Of a DNA stretch of 64,000 nucleotides, positions 22,701-32,393 are shown one piece after another. The notes beneath the pieces are model-generated. The model saw only the letters and a program-made list of their open reading frames with translations. It searched no databases and was not told the origin of the DNA. The stretch lies in assembly GCA_002261195.1 (NCBI GenBank), contig MVBO01000061.1, positions 1 to 64,000 of the forward strand, read 5' to 3'. Source of the stretch: Bifiguratus adelaidae (lineage: Eukaryota > Mucoromycota > Endogonomycetes > Endogonales). A program made the position numbers and the translations under genes. The stretch's first letter is position 1. The number at the start of each line of letters is the position of its first letter.

Positions 22701-24289
22701 AAGCCCTTCCATTTCACATCCGAGGTACATGTTGCAGGCTTTTCCCGTTGTATGAAGCTAATCGTCATTTTAGATGTGTGTCAAGCTGAACAATATTGAA
22801 GAGGCGAGACACCGTATTGACAAAATCTATCAATATTTGGATGTTGAGCTCGTAGCCGAAATTGTGCGAGAATTCTCCGGACAACAGCCGGTCGAAAAGT
22901 CTCCCACTATGCGTTACACGTATTCCATCAAGATTGTTCGAGCTGAAAACCTCAAGCCTATGGATCAAAATGGATTTTCCGATCCCTATGTCGTCCTTGA
23001 ATTCAATGAGGAGACGATTGCTCGCACAAAGACTGTTTACGAGACATTGAACCCACGTTGGGATGAGAACTTCGACGTTTCGCTTAATGCGGAAAAGGGC
23101 TCTTTGCTGGCAATCGTCATGGATGAGGACTTGGTGGGCGCGGATGACGATTGTGGCGCTTGTCAAATTAAGTTGGCTCCTTCGCTCTACCAAGACTACC
23201 AAGCGCACGACGAATGGCTCGATTTAGATACCCAGGGTCGCTTGTTGGTGCGCATTAGCATGGAAGGCGAGAAGGATGATATCCAGTTTTGGTTTGGTAA
23301 AGCCTTCCGAGCATTGAAGCGAGCGGAAGATGATATGATTGCGGCCATTGCTCACAAGGTAAGGTTTTGGTGGTGTGAATGACAACGTATCTCATACCGT
23401 GCTAGATGTCTGGTTACATCAAGACATGCCTGTCTCCAAAAGTTATATCGACTTTGCTTGGACGCGATCGCAAAATTACAGATCTATTCCGCACGCCATC
23501 ACAGAAAGCTACTGATGTCGACATCCGTGAATGCGAACGTGCCCTGGGCCCACTGCTCGACTATTTTGACAAGAATTTGAAGCTTCTCAATGATAATCTT
23601 CGCGAACCTATTATGCAACAATTGCTCCTCAAGATTTGGACGGACATTCTTGTGATTCTTGAAGATGATCTGCTGCCCCCCTTGTCTGACCAGCCATCAT
23701 CCATGAAACCCCTCGACAGTTACGAGGTCCACATTGTTTTCAAGTGGTTGGAGGCAAGTATAGCAAGAGATTGTGAACACTGTATTAACGCATCCTTTAG
23801 CTGCTCAAAGTCTACTTTAATGGTGGTGAAGATGGAGATGCTGTGCCTATAGATCAGCTCGAAACACCAAAATATTACGAGCTCTTGGCGATCAATCACG
23901 CTTATAATAATGACGTACAAGCGCTAATTGACGACTACGATACGGTAACGAAAACACATGTAGAAGCTGCCAATACACGTGGTGGTCGCGGTCCTGATCG
24001 GTCCAAATCTGTGTATCGATCCAAAAACTTGAACGCCACCATCAAACGAACGCGTCCGGAGCGCAAAGTCCAGAAATCGCATAATCTGCCCAGTGCTGAA
24101 GCCATATTACGTTTACTTCGTTTGCGACAAGGCAAGGCGGCCAAGGATTTTTTGAAAGAGCAGATGCACAAGAGAAATCTGGCTACAAGCACACAACTCG
24201 CGATGCAGGAGACACCAGACGAAGTTCCGCCCGTTCCTCTGTTACCAAATCTCAAGTCGCCAGTTCTCTATCCGCCTTTACGAGAATGA
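19772..24289 (+). CDS. Munc13-like protein with MHD1, C2 and MHD2 domains
   Basis: The long protein starts [13 protein letters not shown] after an N-terminal Ser/Thr-rich region. Its middle part contains the Munc13-type helical bundle (about 21060-22720). A C2 domain follows at about 22911-23270 ([43 protein letters not shown]), then MHD2 at about 23410-23760 ([39 protein letters not shown]). The basic C-terminus includes a segment similar to those after MHD2 in fungal homologues ([20 protein letters not shown]). Fungal members such as fission yeast Ync13 help vesicle fusion and coordinate exocytosis and endocytosis, notably at septation. C2 aspartates are present ([18 protein letters not shown]), so calcium binding is possible. 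About ten introns. Converges with ELP3 with 93 nt between stops. Confidence 0.85.
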
Positions 24290-24382
24290 TGGTAGAAGTT
24301 ACGAGATTGCCAAAGATACCCTTGGTTTCCATGTACATTGGGGCACTCTTATCTAGTATACAATACTTTTCCGTATAGAGGA

Positions 24383-26461
24383 TTACACCAACATCTTGGA
24401 CATGTACGGGCCTAGATATACACATCATTAACGTTTGATTGACATCGCTCATAAACCACTTACCGTCGAGGGTGTATCCCAATTTTGCATAGTAATGGCG
24501 AACGCCAACGCCAGAAATGACAGCCAATTTTTGACTCCCGTGCTCTTCCCGAGCTATACGCTCGGCCTCCTCCATCAACAGGGTACCGTAACCCTGGTGT
24601 TGAAATTTTGTGGGGTCTCGATTATGCATTGGTACAACAGAGCCATAGACATGCAGTTCGCGAACAATGGAAGAGGGTACTGCAGTTAGTTCAGGTCGGA
24701 AAGTTTGAGGCGAGCATTTTCGTAATCGTAGCAGGCCGATCAAGATGTCTTGTTCTGGATCCTCGTATGAAAGAAAAGTCTCCCAGCCTCCGTTCGCCAC
24801 GTAATCACGTCGGATGAGTTCCACTTGATCGGGTCGAATCTTCTTGTGGATTTCTGTGATGCCTACTTCTCTTGTTCGCACATCACGGCATTGTGTACCC
24901 AAATCTTTCATCCGGTTGAGCGCGAGTTCACGAAGGTTGCCGTGTTCAACGCCTGAGGTGACCAAGGGCATTGGAATATCTCTCTGCACACGATACACTC
25001 TTGTCCATGGCGGTACAAGCGCCAAAATTCTCGCAACCAAGTCAATCAAGGCATTGGGCGTATAATTCTTGTAACGACCGGTACGCCATAGTTCGTATAA
25101 TCCAGTGCCACGAATGACAAGTGTAGGATATATCTTGAGCCCATCAGAGCGGAATGCAGGATTTTCGAAATACTCTTTGAACTGCTCAAGATCCCTTTCC
25201 ATGCCGACATTGGGTAAATCTGGCATCATGTGCGCTACTACCTTGAACCCAGCGTCTTTGGCGAGATGGAATGACTCGGTCACTGCTTTGACCGTATGAC
25301 CTCTAAGCGATAAGGGAAAAGGTATTAGCGATCGTGACAAGAATTGTGCGACGCTCTCACGTACCTGTTGGTGTCTCTTGCGACATCTTCATACACGCTC
25401 TGGACCCCAATCTCCAACCGCGTACATCCATACCGGAGCATTTGACTGAGATGTGGCTTTAAGCAGTAAGCAGGACGTGTTTCGATGGTTATCCCGATAC
25501 ACTTGGTTTGTGATCGTTGGGAGAAGCTACGGTCGCATCAGCAGAGCAACTCGTGATTCATGTCGTTGTTCCTTACCGGACGGCTTCATCAACGTCATTG
25601 CTGGAATGGCCGCTCAGAGCATCATGAAGATTGCTGATGAACCAGTTCCTGTAGTCTTCTGGCATGCTCATAAAGGTTCCTCCCATAATGATGTACTCGA
25701 CTTTATCCACGCTATGTCCCAAAGATTTGAGCTGATCCACTCTTCCTCTCGATTGATCGAAAGGGTTGTATCTAGCTCTAATAGCTCTCATGGATGTGGG
25801 CTCGTATCCTGTGTAGGATTGTGTCGAGTATTCAAAGTCGGAATCCGGTCCACCAGGGCAGTACCTAGTCCGAAGGGTGAGCATCTCGGGCTGATTGCGC
25901 CAAATAAGGCTACCTACACACAAATATTGCCGGTCATGGCAATATGTGGACATCGATGCGGCTTACACATGACAGCGACCACAGCAATCTAAAACAATGG
26001 TTAATATGATCTAGACAAACAAGGATAAGGATCTAGCCCACATACCCCTGATGCTGTCCGCACAGGTTTTGCTTTGAGTCTCGGTAGTAAGGCCGCCTTG
26101 TATTGTTCCGGGATAGCGGCAATAATGTCGACCAACCTCGGTTGGTTCTGAATCTTGTTTTTTCGGGAAATGCGATGCTTTAAGCCATTAAGGTTGATGT
26201 CTTTGCCACCGTCAACGGCAGCAACAAGTTCAGCTACGATCTCTGCGCATGTTTTAACGAGAAGCTCGGCCTAAAGAACGCAATGTCTTAATCATCGGGC
26301 GATCCAGGTCCATCTGTCTCGTTGGCGTGCATGTGCGTCCACTCACCTGCGAGGGACCTGTGATCAGCCAAGGCATAGACAAATCAGGGCATATGTCAGT
26401 GGTCTACCCTCCATATGTGCGCATATGTCCTTGGCTTACCTTTCTTTGTCTTGGTGGCCAT
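24383..26461 (-). CDS. ELP3: Elongator catalytic subunit ELP3
   Basis: ELP3 is the tRNA uridine acetyltransferase of the Elongator complex, which modifies wobble U34. The radical-SAM half has the C-x9-C-x2-C cluster ([20 protein letters not shown]) and [10 protein letters not shown]-type strands ([20 protein letters not shown]). The C-terminal GNAT domain has [40 protein letters not shown] and [15 protein letters not shown]. The conserved end PYMSKML is recovered by splicing at about 24413-24467, giving TAA at 24383-24385; reading straight through would give a false 40-residue tail. The N-terminus needs a 22-nt first exon (26440-26461, MATKTKK) and an 11-nt microexon (26347-26357). The start codon is only 59 nt from that of alpha-actinin on the other strand. 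Confidence 0.95.
26347..26357 (-). other. ELP3: 11-nt microexon of ELP3
   Basis: On the minus strand the 11 bases GTCCCTCGCAG are flanked upstream by an intron ending TGATCACAG and downstream by a donor GTGAGT. Joining the 22-nt exon 1 (ending in phase 1), this microexon and exon 3 (starting GCCGAGCTTCTC) gives an unbroken frame, [16 protein letters not shown], that leads into the conserved ELP3 N-terminal helix. Skipping it would shift the frame. Confidence 0.65.
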
Positions 26462-26520
26462 GCTCCAAAAGAAAGAGAGAAGAAAAAGCAATTGCACGTC
26501 ACACGTCTTTCCTTCGCGCC
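26462..26520. promoter_or_regulatory. 59-nt bidirectional gap, ELP3 / alpha-actinin
   Basis: Both flanking start codons are well supported by family N-termini or by the first conserved domain. The gap is A/G-rich on the plus strand (GAAAGAGAGAAGAAAAAGC) and has no TATA box. Core promoter elements of each gene must lie in this gap or inside the other gene's first exon or intron. The first intron of ELP3 and the short first exon of alpha-actinin (26521-26580) are possible locations. Confidence 0.6.
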
Positions 26521-29137
26521 ATGGCTTACCATCGACCCATGCAGCCTTCTGTTGCGTCTCAGGCGCAGGTAGAGGACACTGGTAAGCACTTGCGGTACTT
26601 TAGCTGCGCTAACACTCCTACTAGCCAAGATTATGGACAAGACTTGGGAAACCATTCAAGAAAAGAGTGAGTTCGTAGCCAGGGTGTGAAGCGGTATTGA
26701 CGTTTCGTGTTCCGTCTCACTTCTGCAATCTATTAGCTTTTACGAAATGGTAAGTGCATAAGGCAAAGAGAAGGTAGCCAGACAAGCTCACAGAGAGTGT
26801 ACAGGGTCAATACAAAGATGGATATCAAGTCCGTTCCGCACATTGAGAACTTGGATACCGGCATTTCCGATGGTGTGCGTTTGATACAACTGCTTGAGAT
26901 CATTGGAGACACTTCCTTTGGTCGCTTCAATCAGAAACCAAAGATGCGCATTCAAAAGGTCGAGAATGTCAACAAGGCATTAGAGTTTATCAAGCACCGT
27001 GGCGTCGGATTGACCAATATTGGAGCGGAAGGTAGGGTTTCTTGTTTCGGGAATGTATAGCTGCGGCTGTGTCTGACAGAGCGTTTTGCAGACATTGTGG
27101 ATTCCAATCAGAAGTTGATTCTAGGCATGATATGGACCATCATTTTGCGTTTCACCATTGCCGACATCAAGTAAGTTCTTGGGACGGATGTCTATGCAGC
27201 CTCCAGAATTGACACTGTTATATAGTGAGGAAGGTCTGACTGCCAAGGAAGGTCTCTTGCTGTGGTGCCAACGCAAGACTGCACCCTATGAGGAAGTCAA
27301 TGTCAAGGATTTCACCTATTCTTGGACAGATGGCTTGGCATTGTGAGTTGAAAGAGTGGTTTGCATGGGACAAGGGACTGATTTATTCTAGCTGTGCTTT
27401 GATTCATCGCCATCGCCCAGACTTGTTGGATTACGACAAGCTTGACAAGGTATGCATCTATCATAGATATGAGGATAGCCTTCTAAGGGTACAATGTACA
27501 GAGTGATAGACATGGCAATACGCAGTTGGCTTTTGACGTTGCGCAAGAGCATCTGGGTATTCCTAAGCTACTCGACGTCGAGGATGTATGCGATATCGCG
27601 AAACCTGATGAACGTTCAGTGATGACCTATGTAGCTGAATACTTTCACGCTTTTTCGGCGTTAGGTGAGTAGTAGAATCGTTTACGTTGCAGGCATCACG
27701 AAGCTGACATGCTATATAGACAAGGTTGAGACAGCCGGTCGCCGAGTAGCCAAATTCGCCGAGGTGATGGCATCTATTTGGGAAATGCAGCATGATTACG
27801 AGCGACGTGTGCTTGAGGTATGCATGAGGGATTATCGTTTGTATCGTAGCTGACCCAAATTTTAGCTCATGGAAGCGATTGATCGCCAAACCAGAGAATG
27901 GCAAAATGCGAGTTTCAAGGGTACTTATGTCGATGCGAAGAATCAATCCAACGATTTCAACACGTACAAGAGTACCCAGAAGCGAGAATGGATTGCCGAA
28001 AAGCGTGATGTCGACACCTTGCTCGGTAACATCCAAACAAAGCTCAAGACGTACGATCTTGCTCCCTATTATCCTCCCGAGGGCTTGACTCTGGCCGTAA
28101 GTCTTTGGTGCATCCGCAAGACATGCTGAGATCTGACCATGACTAGGATCTCGACCAATGGTGGACTGCGTTATTGGAAGCTGAAGCCAACCGCCACAGA
28201 TCGATCAACCACAATCTGCGAGAGTATGTACACATTGCCGCGACAACCTCTTCCCCTTCGTTCACTTACACATGACATCCACAGCATCAAAGAACTTTTG
28301 CGCAAGTCTTACGCTGACGCTGCCAACGATTTTGCGGAGAAGTTGAATTCGACCTCCACCCAGTTGGTCGATCTGGATGGTGAATTGGAGGTAAGCGACA
28401 CACTTCACCTCTCCTCGCTCATAGGCTGAACTTCTGTAGGCTCAATTGTCCAAAGTTCAAACCATTTCCAAGAGCGCCGAATCGCTATCAACAGACTTGA
28501 AAAAGATTCAGGACCTTGATAACCAGTGCAACGAGGCCAATGTGGAGGAAAACGACTATACCATCTATTCTGTCGACGATCTCACCTTCGACTACGATCT
28601 GGTGAAGCAAAACATTGTCAAGAAGAAGGCTTTCATTGAAAACCAAATGGTGGCCCGCGAAATGACTAACTTGACGCCCAGTCAATTAGAGGAATTCGAA
28701 AGCACTTTTAGACATTTTGACACTGATCACACTAACACGTTGGGTGCGCCCGAATTTAATGCGGCTCTGGCCAGCCTGGGATTCGCTTATGACGATAAGG
28801 AATTCGAGGGCTTGTTTGCTAGCATCACTGGAGGTCAACTCGAAGCCTCATTTGAGCAGGTATGTTGCGCGCTTTAACGACGACGGTTGGCTCAATGTCC
28901 CCGAAACTCTTGTAGTTTATTACATTCCTGGTATCCGTCACCGAAGACAAAGCCGGTCCAGACCAGCTTGCGCAATCTTTCCGCGCCGTCGCTGGTGACA
29001 AACCCTACGTGACCGAAATGGACCTTAAAATGTGCCAGGTTCCAGTCAATGTGATAGAGTATCTCAAGGGAGCAATGCCACAAAAAGGCGAAGGCTATGA
29101 CTATGACTCCTACGTGCAACAAGTATATAGGAAATGA
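26521..29137 (+). CDS. ACN1: Alpha-actinin (two spectrin-type repeats)
   Basis: This protein cross-links actin filaments. The order is CH1 (TFTKWVNTKM split by an intron at about 26751-26809; [13 protein letters not shown]), CH2 ([40 protein letters not shown]), a rod, and a C-terminal calmodulin-like EF-hand pair ([20 protein letters not shown] near 28695; [11 protein letters not shown] near 29000). The rod, about 27720-28680, is long enough for only two spectrin-type repeats, as in fungal alpha-actinins, against four in animals. The first EF loop [12 protein letters not shown] keeps most liganding positions. The second EF pair is degenerate, as in the family. About twelve short introns. In fission yeast the homologue (Ain1) acts in the contractile ring. 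Confidence 0.93.
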
Positions 29138-29188
29138 CGGAATAGATTCTTTGACGTACAATGACAGACAACAAGGACTACCTTAACG

Positions 29189-29659
29189 CTAATCCAAATG
29201 CTTACTCGGCTTCTTTGACAAGGGCTTAAAGAGACCTTGCTGCGGCGGGGGTCTTGGGGGATGGGTATGCTGCGCAGATGGATTCGGTGGCACTCGATGC
29301 GTCCGTTCTGCACCTTCTTCCTCATATGCACTAATGTCCTTGTTTGCTGCACTCCAAGACAATGCATGGGGTTCTCCGGCCGCCTTGTCACGGTCAATTT
29401 CTTGGTCTCACATGTTACCACAACTTACCTGCTCATTCTCAACCTCCACCTCAAACATCTCCTTGTCTGGATCCACCGTCTTGTTTCCACTCGTACGCAA
29501 TCGAATAGTCTTGTGCGTCGTTCCAGAAGACGAGCACTCGTTTCCCCATGGCTTCAAATCGTCAATTTCATCTTCGATGACCACTGTGGTGCGCGTTGCC
29601 AAGGATCGATGGAATGACCGTCGAGTGAGTGATCGAATGGATGTGAATCGCGAGAGCAT
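29189..29659 (-). CDS. Unknown small protein, probably mitochondrial
   Basis: I do not recognise the family. The start at 29659 gives MLSRFTSIRSLTRRSFHRSL, an Arg/Ser-rich amphipathic N-terminus typical of mitochondrial presequences, ending before an acidic segment (IEDEIDDLKPWGNE). A 45-nt intron (about 29384-29428) joins FEVEVENEQ to AAGEPHALSWSAANKDISAY. The C-terminus is Pro/His-rich (HTHPPRPPPQQGLFKPLSKK). Total about 140 residues. It converges with alpha-actinin (51 nt between stops). An in-frame ATG 12 codons upstream is also possible. Confidence 0.55.
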
Positions 29660-30135
29660 CTTGCGAGGGAAGAGATAGAGTTTCAAGTGACTCATTACGC
29701 CCAAGTGACTTTTTGCATAATTCCCAGAGCGGCGATTTCCACTTTTGGCAAACCCATTGTATGTTCTTGGAACACTAGCACATGACACTTCTTGTTTCGA
29801 AAGCTCACGGTATATAATGTTCATGACGTTGCTTTCTTGCCTCTACAATCAGACCTTTGATGCATGATTGATAACTGATATGTCTACACTCAAGGTATGC
29901 CTACTCCAAGATCTGTTCATGGCTTTGTTATTGCCTTTACTACCCTTCTCCTGACCCTTGAAAATCATTTAACAGTAGAACCTGGTCGAGATAATTTTCC
30001 TTTGGACTTCAACGGCATAAAGGCAGCGCCAATCTAGCACAATATTGACTCTATCCTTTTTTCGTGTACGAATTTCGCATTCAGTGCAAATTCGTACCTT
30101 GAATTCTTTTTTTCCTCTGACTCTCACTTGCTTGA
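29660..30135. promoter_or_regulatory. Divergent region upstream of DBP7
   Basis: These 476 bases separate the mitochondrial-protein start and the DBP7 start. It is A/T-rich with pyrimidine runs. Its one distinct feature is a strong hairpin at 30066-30097, listed separately. No open frame here has family resemblance. Confidence 0.5.
30066..30097 (+). promoter_or_regulatory. 13-bp hairpin upstream of the DBP7 start
   Basis: Arms GTACGAATTT-C-GCA (30066-30079) and TGCAAATTCGTAC (30085-30097) pair over 13 bp with one bulged C, around the 5-nt loop TTCAG. It ends 38 nt before the DBP7 ATG at 30136, so it probably lies in the 5' leader. It could act as an mRNA structure, or as a dyad binding site in DNA. 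The pairing is visible directly; function is inference. Confidence 0.6.
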
Positions 30136-32390
30136 ATGGAGGACGACGGATTGCTACTCAATGTTGCCTCTACACCTACCATACAGCCACGTACACACAG
30201 GGTAGCACATGGAAGCTGGAAGGCAAAGGCCAAGATAAAGCAAATCGCGGGACGAAAGGAGAAACAGGTGCTGAAGCAGCTGAATGGAGGGCCGGAGCCA
30301 GAAGACATAAAGTCCAGCAAGGTGCAGCATGACCGGGAGAGTGCGCCAAAGCAACCCTCAAGGCGGAATGTTATGTCATCCATCTTTACATCGAATCCGA
30401 CCATTGAGAGGCAAAAGGAGAATGTAGTGGAGACGAAGAACGGAGCAGCGAGCAATGCGCCGATGGATGTCGCCGATTTTGGCAGACTAGGCATCGATGC
30501 CGATTTAGTCAGTCATCTCCAGACCAAGCTGCAAGTGTCCAAGCCCACCAATATCCAGCGCAAAGCCATTCCGCTACTTTTAGGGTCAGCCAGCGGTCGA
30601 CGTGATGTGGATGTGGTGATACAGGCAGAAACAGGATCGGGCAAAACTCTTACGTACTTGCTACCGGTTGTACATCGGCTTATCGAAGCCATTACGATGG
30701 ACGCATCCTCCACCTTGGAGAAGACGGTGATTGCCAAGAGATCGATCGGAACATTGGCTGTTGTGCTCACACCTACGCGTGAATTGGCTCAGCAAGTGTA
30801 TGGTGTCTTAGAGGCCCTGTTGAACCTGCCATCTTCATCGAGTGGAAGGCGGAGAGCGCATTGGATCGTCCCCGGAATTGTGATTGGAGGTGACAAAAAG
30901 AAGGCTGAGAAAGCTCGTCTTCGCAAAGGCGTTAATGTGCTCGTGTGCACGCCCGGACGTCTTCTCGATCATTTGCAACATACGAAATCCTTTCAAGTAT
31001 CGAATCTCAAATGGCTCATTCTCGATGAAGCGGATCGGCTTTTGGACCTTGGATTTGAAGAAACATTGCGCGACATTTTACGTATCATCGGCGAACAGGC
31101 TGACAAACAAGACAGACGGACAAAAGCACGATCATCCATATGGCCTGAAAAGCGACAAAACGTTCTCTGTTCTGCCACCTTAAGACCGGACGTCATGAAT
31201 CTAGCCAGCTATACCCTCAATTCACCGGTGTTTGTGCACGGCCATGCGGATCGTAACGAAACAGATACACAGAACGACCCCGAAAACGAGACCTATTCAA
31301 CGCCCAAACAACTCAAGCAAACCTATGTACTAACACCTTCCAAATTGCGACTGGTCACACTTTGCGCCTTACTCAAGTCGTGCTTCGCAAAGGCCAAACC
31401 CAAGGTGATCGTCTTTGTGTCTTGTCGTGACTCTGTTGATTTCCATTACGACTTATTTGTCAAGGGTGGTAAGAAGGCAACCTCACAAAAAGAAGAATAC
31501 GCTTCTTCTGAAGACGAAGAGGTGGATGAACCAGGAGACAATGATGCAAGTAATGTTGACGAGGCAAAGACAGCAAAGGCAACGGCAACAGATGTCATTT
31601 ACGAGACATCAACCGTGATACCCAAAGTCCCCATCTTTCGTCTTCATGGCGAGCTACCCCAACAGACCCGATCTCGCTCTTTCCAGGCGTTTCGCAAACA
31701 CGACAGCGGCATTCTCTTTTGCACTGATGTAGCAGCAAGAGGCTTGGATCTTCCGGACGTGACGCAGATTATCCAATATGATCCGCCCACAGATCTCAAG
31801 GATTATGTGCATCGCGTAGGACGTACAGCAAGACTTGGAAAAGAGGGTGGTGCCACATTGTTCCTATTACCTTCCGAAAGCGAATATGTCGATATTCTCA
31901 AAGGTCAAGGACTTCTACCCACCCAAATGGCGGTCGAAGACGTCTTGATGGGCCTCGCAGAACACGGCAAGGACTTCCAATCACCTGCGCAACACTTGCA
32001 AAATACCTTGGAACGGCACGTTCTCAATAGCCCAGGCGTAAGTCGTCGACATGGATATATACATGAAAAAGCCACTCAACCTCTCTTTAGCGCCTAGAAT
32101 TAGCCAGAAAAGCCTACTGGTCTTGCGTGCGAAGTTATGCCACTCACTCTGCAGCCGAAAAGCACATCTTTCACATCAAAAAACTCCACCTGGGACACTT
32201 TGCCAAATCCTTTGCTCTACGTGAAGCACCCTCTGAACTTCAATCCACAAAGAACAAGGCCGTTTCCAAGCAAAAGGGCAAGCCAATGCCCAACAAGCAG
32301 ACAGCCAAGAAACGTCGTTTAGAGCCAAAAGATGAATTTGCCATTGTTCATTCCATTGTTGCAGGACCCACGACCAAGCGTAGGAAATAG
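30136..32390 (+). CDS. DBP7: DEAD-box RNA helicase DBP7/DDX31
   Basis: This is a nucleolar ATP-dependent helicase for early 60S assembly. The N-terminus is basic and disordered ([20 protein letters not shown]). The core has the Q-motif region ([14 protein letters not shown]), motif I AETGSGKT, Ia PTRELAQQ, Ib [14 protein letters not shown] in [20 protein letters not shown], then domain 2 with motif V RGLDLPDV and [12 protein letters not shown]. An acidic insert ([20 protein letters not shown], about 31493-31560) interrupts domain 2, typical of DBP7. A 53-nt intron at about 32038-32091 joins SPG to [20 protein letters not shown], the conserved C-terminal extension. The stop is at 32388-32390, only 3 nt before the next gene. 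Without splicing the protein would end early, at 32097. Confidence 0.94.
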
Positions 32391-32393
32391 AGC

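Noticed and set aside
24252-24412. 40-residue C-terminal extension of ELP3
   Set aside because: A canonical intron (about 24413-24467) removes the read-through and restores the conserved [10 protein letters not shown] end. The extension would also overlap the Munc13-like gene.
30081-30494. Minus-strand open frame of 137 codons
   Set aside because: It is the antisense of the DBP7 N-terminal coding exon, which has a family-consistent plus-strand reading.
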